Part shown: positions 31,813 to 33,095 of the stretch, in pieces | Layout: each line of letters begins with the position of its first letter | How positions within the stretch are numbered: position 1 is the first letter of the stretch | Source of the DNA: a virus | Length of the DNA stretch: 33,095 nucleotides | Virus record (IMG/VR): IMGVR_UViG_3300047994_000588 | Span: 1 to 33,095 of that record | Strand: one strand, 5' to 3' | Translations under genes and position numbers: made by a program | Notes under the pieces: model-generated | Seen by the model: the letters and a program-made list of their open reading frames with translations, nothing else | Told to the model about the DNA's origin: nothing | The model's database searches: none

Positions 31813-32138
31813 TGAGGGGCAGAGCAATTTTAATAAATGATGAGTATGCTGTTAAGATAGAACCCGAAAGAGACAGTACAGGAAAAATTACAAATGGGTT
31901 AATGATTGGCAGTACACTGTTACAAAATCAGGGATTAATTGTTTTGGCAACTAAAGGAGAATTTAAAGAGATGCCTGCATTAGGAGCAGGAATTGAAGGC
32001 CTTTTATTAGATAATGATTATTTGGAATGGCGGCGTAAAATAAGGTTGCAGCTTGAATTAGACAAGCAAACTGTAAACGAAATAAAATTTAACTCGGTTG
32101 ATAATTTGGTAATAGATGCAGTATATAACAATCAGTAA
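31812..32138 (+). CDS. Baseplate wedge protein, gp25 / gpW-like (Mu gp46-like)
   Basis: The 108-aa protein contains LIVLATKGEFKEMPALGAGIEGLLLDND and WRRKIRLQLELDKQTVNEIKF. These match the gp25-like pattern in which a helix-strand unit starts sheath assembly. Its position between spike and baseplate J-like genes agrees. Confidence 0.83.
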   Translation: MRGRAILINDEYAVKIEPERDSTGKITNGLMIGSTLLQNQGLIVLATKGEFKEMPALGAGIEGLLLDNDYLEWRRKIRLQLELDKQTVNEIKFNSVDNLVIDAVYNNQ

Positions 32139-32400
32139 CGGACAAACTTTTTTAGATGTTGCCATGCAATATGCAGGCAGTACCGAAGCTGCATTTGCAA
32201 TTAGTGTTAAAAATGATTTACCTATTACTGATGAGTTGGAAGCAGGAAGTGTGATACCTAAACCCGACATAATAAACGCTTCGGTTGCACAACTGTTCAG
32301 CGTTGAAAAAATAAAACCACGCAGCATATTAAATAACGCTGAAGGTGATAATGAAGGAATTGAACATTGGTATTTAGAAGATGATTTTATTGTACAATAA
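32116..32400 (+). CDS. Small LysM-like tail protein (tail protein X type)
   Basis: The 94-aa protein begins with YITISNGQTFLDVAMQYAGSTEAAFAISVKNDLPI...LEAGSVIPKP, a LysM-like fold pattern as in phage tail protein X. Such proteins stabilise the hub or sit at the tube-baseplate joint. It overlaps the previous gene by 23 bases and the next by one. Confidence 0.8.
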   Translation: MQYITISNGQTFLDVAMQYAGSTEAAFAISVKNDLPITDELEAGSVIPKPDIINASVAQLFSVEKIKPRSILNNAEGDNEGIEHWYLEDDFIVQ

Positions 32401-33095
32401 TGGCAAAAACAATAGCAGACATAAAAAAGCAAATGACGGATGTATTCGTAAGCAATCAAGCGGTTATTGATGCTTATGAGCTAACACCCGGTAACACATT
32501 TGAAGATGAATTTAGCACAGTAAGTATTGAAAGCATCATATTCTATTCTGCCGCATTTGCAATGTGGTTGCTGTACTCGTTCTTTGATTTGTTTAAAAGT
32601 GAAATTGATACGCAAATTGTCAATTATTCCCATCCTACGCTTACACGTTATTCTGTAAAAATTAAAGAATTTCAATTCGGCGATAATTTGGTTGCAGAAA
32701 AAGATTATTACAATAATACAGGGTTAACCGCCGCGCAAATAGCAGCAAAAAGAGTTATAAAAAATGCCGATGCAGTTGAGCAGGTATTCAGCAATGGAAG
32801 GTTTGGCATAAGAATAAAAGTTGCCGGTGAAGATGGTAGCGGTGCAAGAGTAAAATTGCCTGATGTGCAACGTGATGCAGCCCGTGATTTTTTAAAGCGA
32901 ATTAAAAGTGGTGGTACATACTGTGAACTTACAACAGATGATGCAGATTACTTAAAGCTGAGCTTGCGTATTTATTACAATCCTCTTGTACTAAATAATC
33001 AAGGGCAAAGGCTTGATGGTACAGATAATGAACCATTACAAAAAGCTGTTGATGCACATTTAAAAAATTTACCGTTCAACGGCAGGTTTAACCTA
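32400..33095 (+). CDS. Baseplate J-like protein (Mu gp47-like), 3' end outside the window
   Basis: The frame stays open from the ATG at 32400 to the end of the window (232 codons seen). MAKTIADIKKQMTDVFVSN, an N-terminal hydrophobic helix (SIESIIFYSAAFAMWLLYSFF region) and a middle part with KVAGEDGSGARVKLPD and YYNPLVLNNQGQRLDG are typical of the Bacteroidota version of baseplate J proteins. It links wedge and hub. The remaining C-terminus and the fibre genes must lie to the right. Confidence 0.82.
   Translation, partial: MAKTIADIKKQMTDVFVSNQAVIDAYELTPGNTFEDEFSTVSIESIIFYSAAFAMWLLYSFFDLFKSEIDTQIVNYSHPTLTRYSVKIKEFQFGDNLVAEKDYYNNTGLTAAQIAAKRVIKNADAVEQVFSNGRFGIRIKVAGEDGSGARVKLPDVQRDAARDFLKRIKSGGTYCELTTDDADYLKLSLRIYYNPLVLNNQGQRLDGTDNEPLQKAVDAHLKNLPFNGRFNL

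Larger units (their letters stand above)
2773..33095 (+). mobile_element. Mu-like transposable prophage (left part; right end outside the window)
   Basis: Prophage identity rests on the ordered set of repressor, MuA-type transposase, MuB-type ATPase, Gam, terminase, DUF935 portal, gpF-like protein, capsid, sheath, tape measure and baseplate genes. The left border is inferred. Mu-type ends start with TG and carry several transposase sites, and TGTCCAAA at 2773 is followed by three copies of AAAAAAGCCYGA. The border could lie anywhere in 2709-3330. The right end is not in the window, so neither the terminal inverted match nor the target duplication can be checked. Confidence 0.85.

Noticed and set aside
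4319-33095. Mu Mor/C-type activator, endolysin and tail-fibre genes
   Set aside because: Looked for and not recognised in the window; they may lie beyond the right edge or be among the unknown proteins, so none is annotated.

Overview
The window holds the left part of a Mu-like (transposable) prophage inside a Bacteroidota chromosome. The host genes are of Bacteroidota type: an LpxB of about 370 aa and a secreted PL9-type beta-helix protein. DNA is AT-rich, leaders are A-rich with weak Shine-Dalgarno sites, and one promoter pair resembles the Bacteroides TTTG / TAnnTTTG consensus. The family Chitinophagaceae is plausible but not proven. The prophage starts somewhere in 2640-3330 (best candidate about 2773) and runs off the right edge inside a baseplate gene.

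Layout: (1) 1-2637, host: lpxB on the minus strand and a pectate-lyase-9-like gene on the plus strand, the latter flanked by two copies of a degenerate intergenic repeat. (2) 2638-3333, no gene but dense structure: three copies of a candidate transposase-binding site, two strong stem-loops, a 3x12-bp tandem repeat and a palindrome. (3) 3334-6376, switch and transposition: S24-type repressor (minus) divergent from a small Ner/Cro-position protein and a MuA-type transposase. (4) 6444-10802, early operon: MuB-type ATPase, a RecA-like P-loop ATPase, a stand-alone DnaA domain-IV protein, Mu Gam and several small unknowns. (5) 10824-13631, a diversity-generating retroelement (DGR): three tandem target genes, each with a 75-76 nt variable repeat, one template repeat (12188-12263), a structured spacer and a DGR-type reverse transcriptase. 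Every difference between template and variable repeats falls on a template adenine. (6) 13679-16239, middle region: ASCH-like, HNH, GemA-like and unknown proteins, then a terminator-bounded secreted protein. (7) 16228-22773, head/packaging module on the minus strand: TerS, TerL, gp36-like, DUF935 portal, a gpF-like protein fused to an HExxH domain, gpG-like and gp37-like proteins. (8) 22899-33095, second late operon on the plus strand: prohead protease/scaffold, major capsid, sheath, tube, frameshifted tail chaperone, tape measure and baseplate.

How it works together: the repressor/Ner-position pair would set lysogeny, MuA and MuB would replicate the phage by transposition, and Gam would protect DNA ends. 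Two late operons diverge from one symmetric 125-bp intergenic region with mirrored 12-mer promoter elements and a central palindrome, so one activator could switch on both head and tail genes. The contractile-tail genes (DUF2586 sheath, tube, hub, gp25-like) indicate a myovirus-type virion. The most striking system is the three-target DGR, which sits among early genes beside gam instead of with tail-fibre genes and has no recognisable avd gene.
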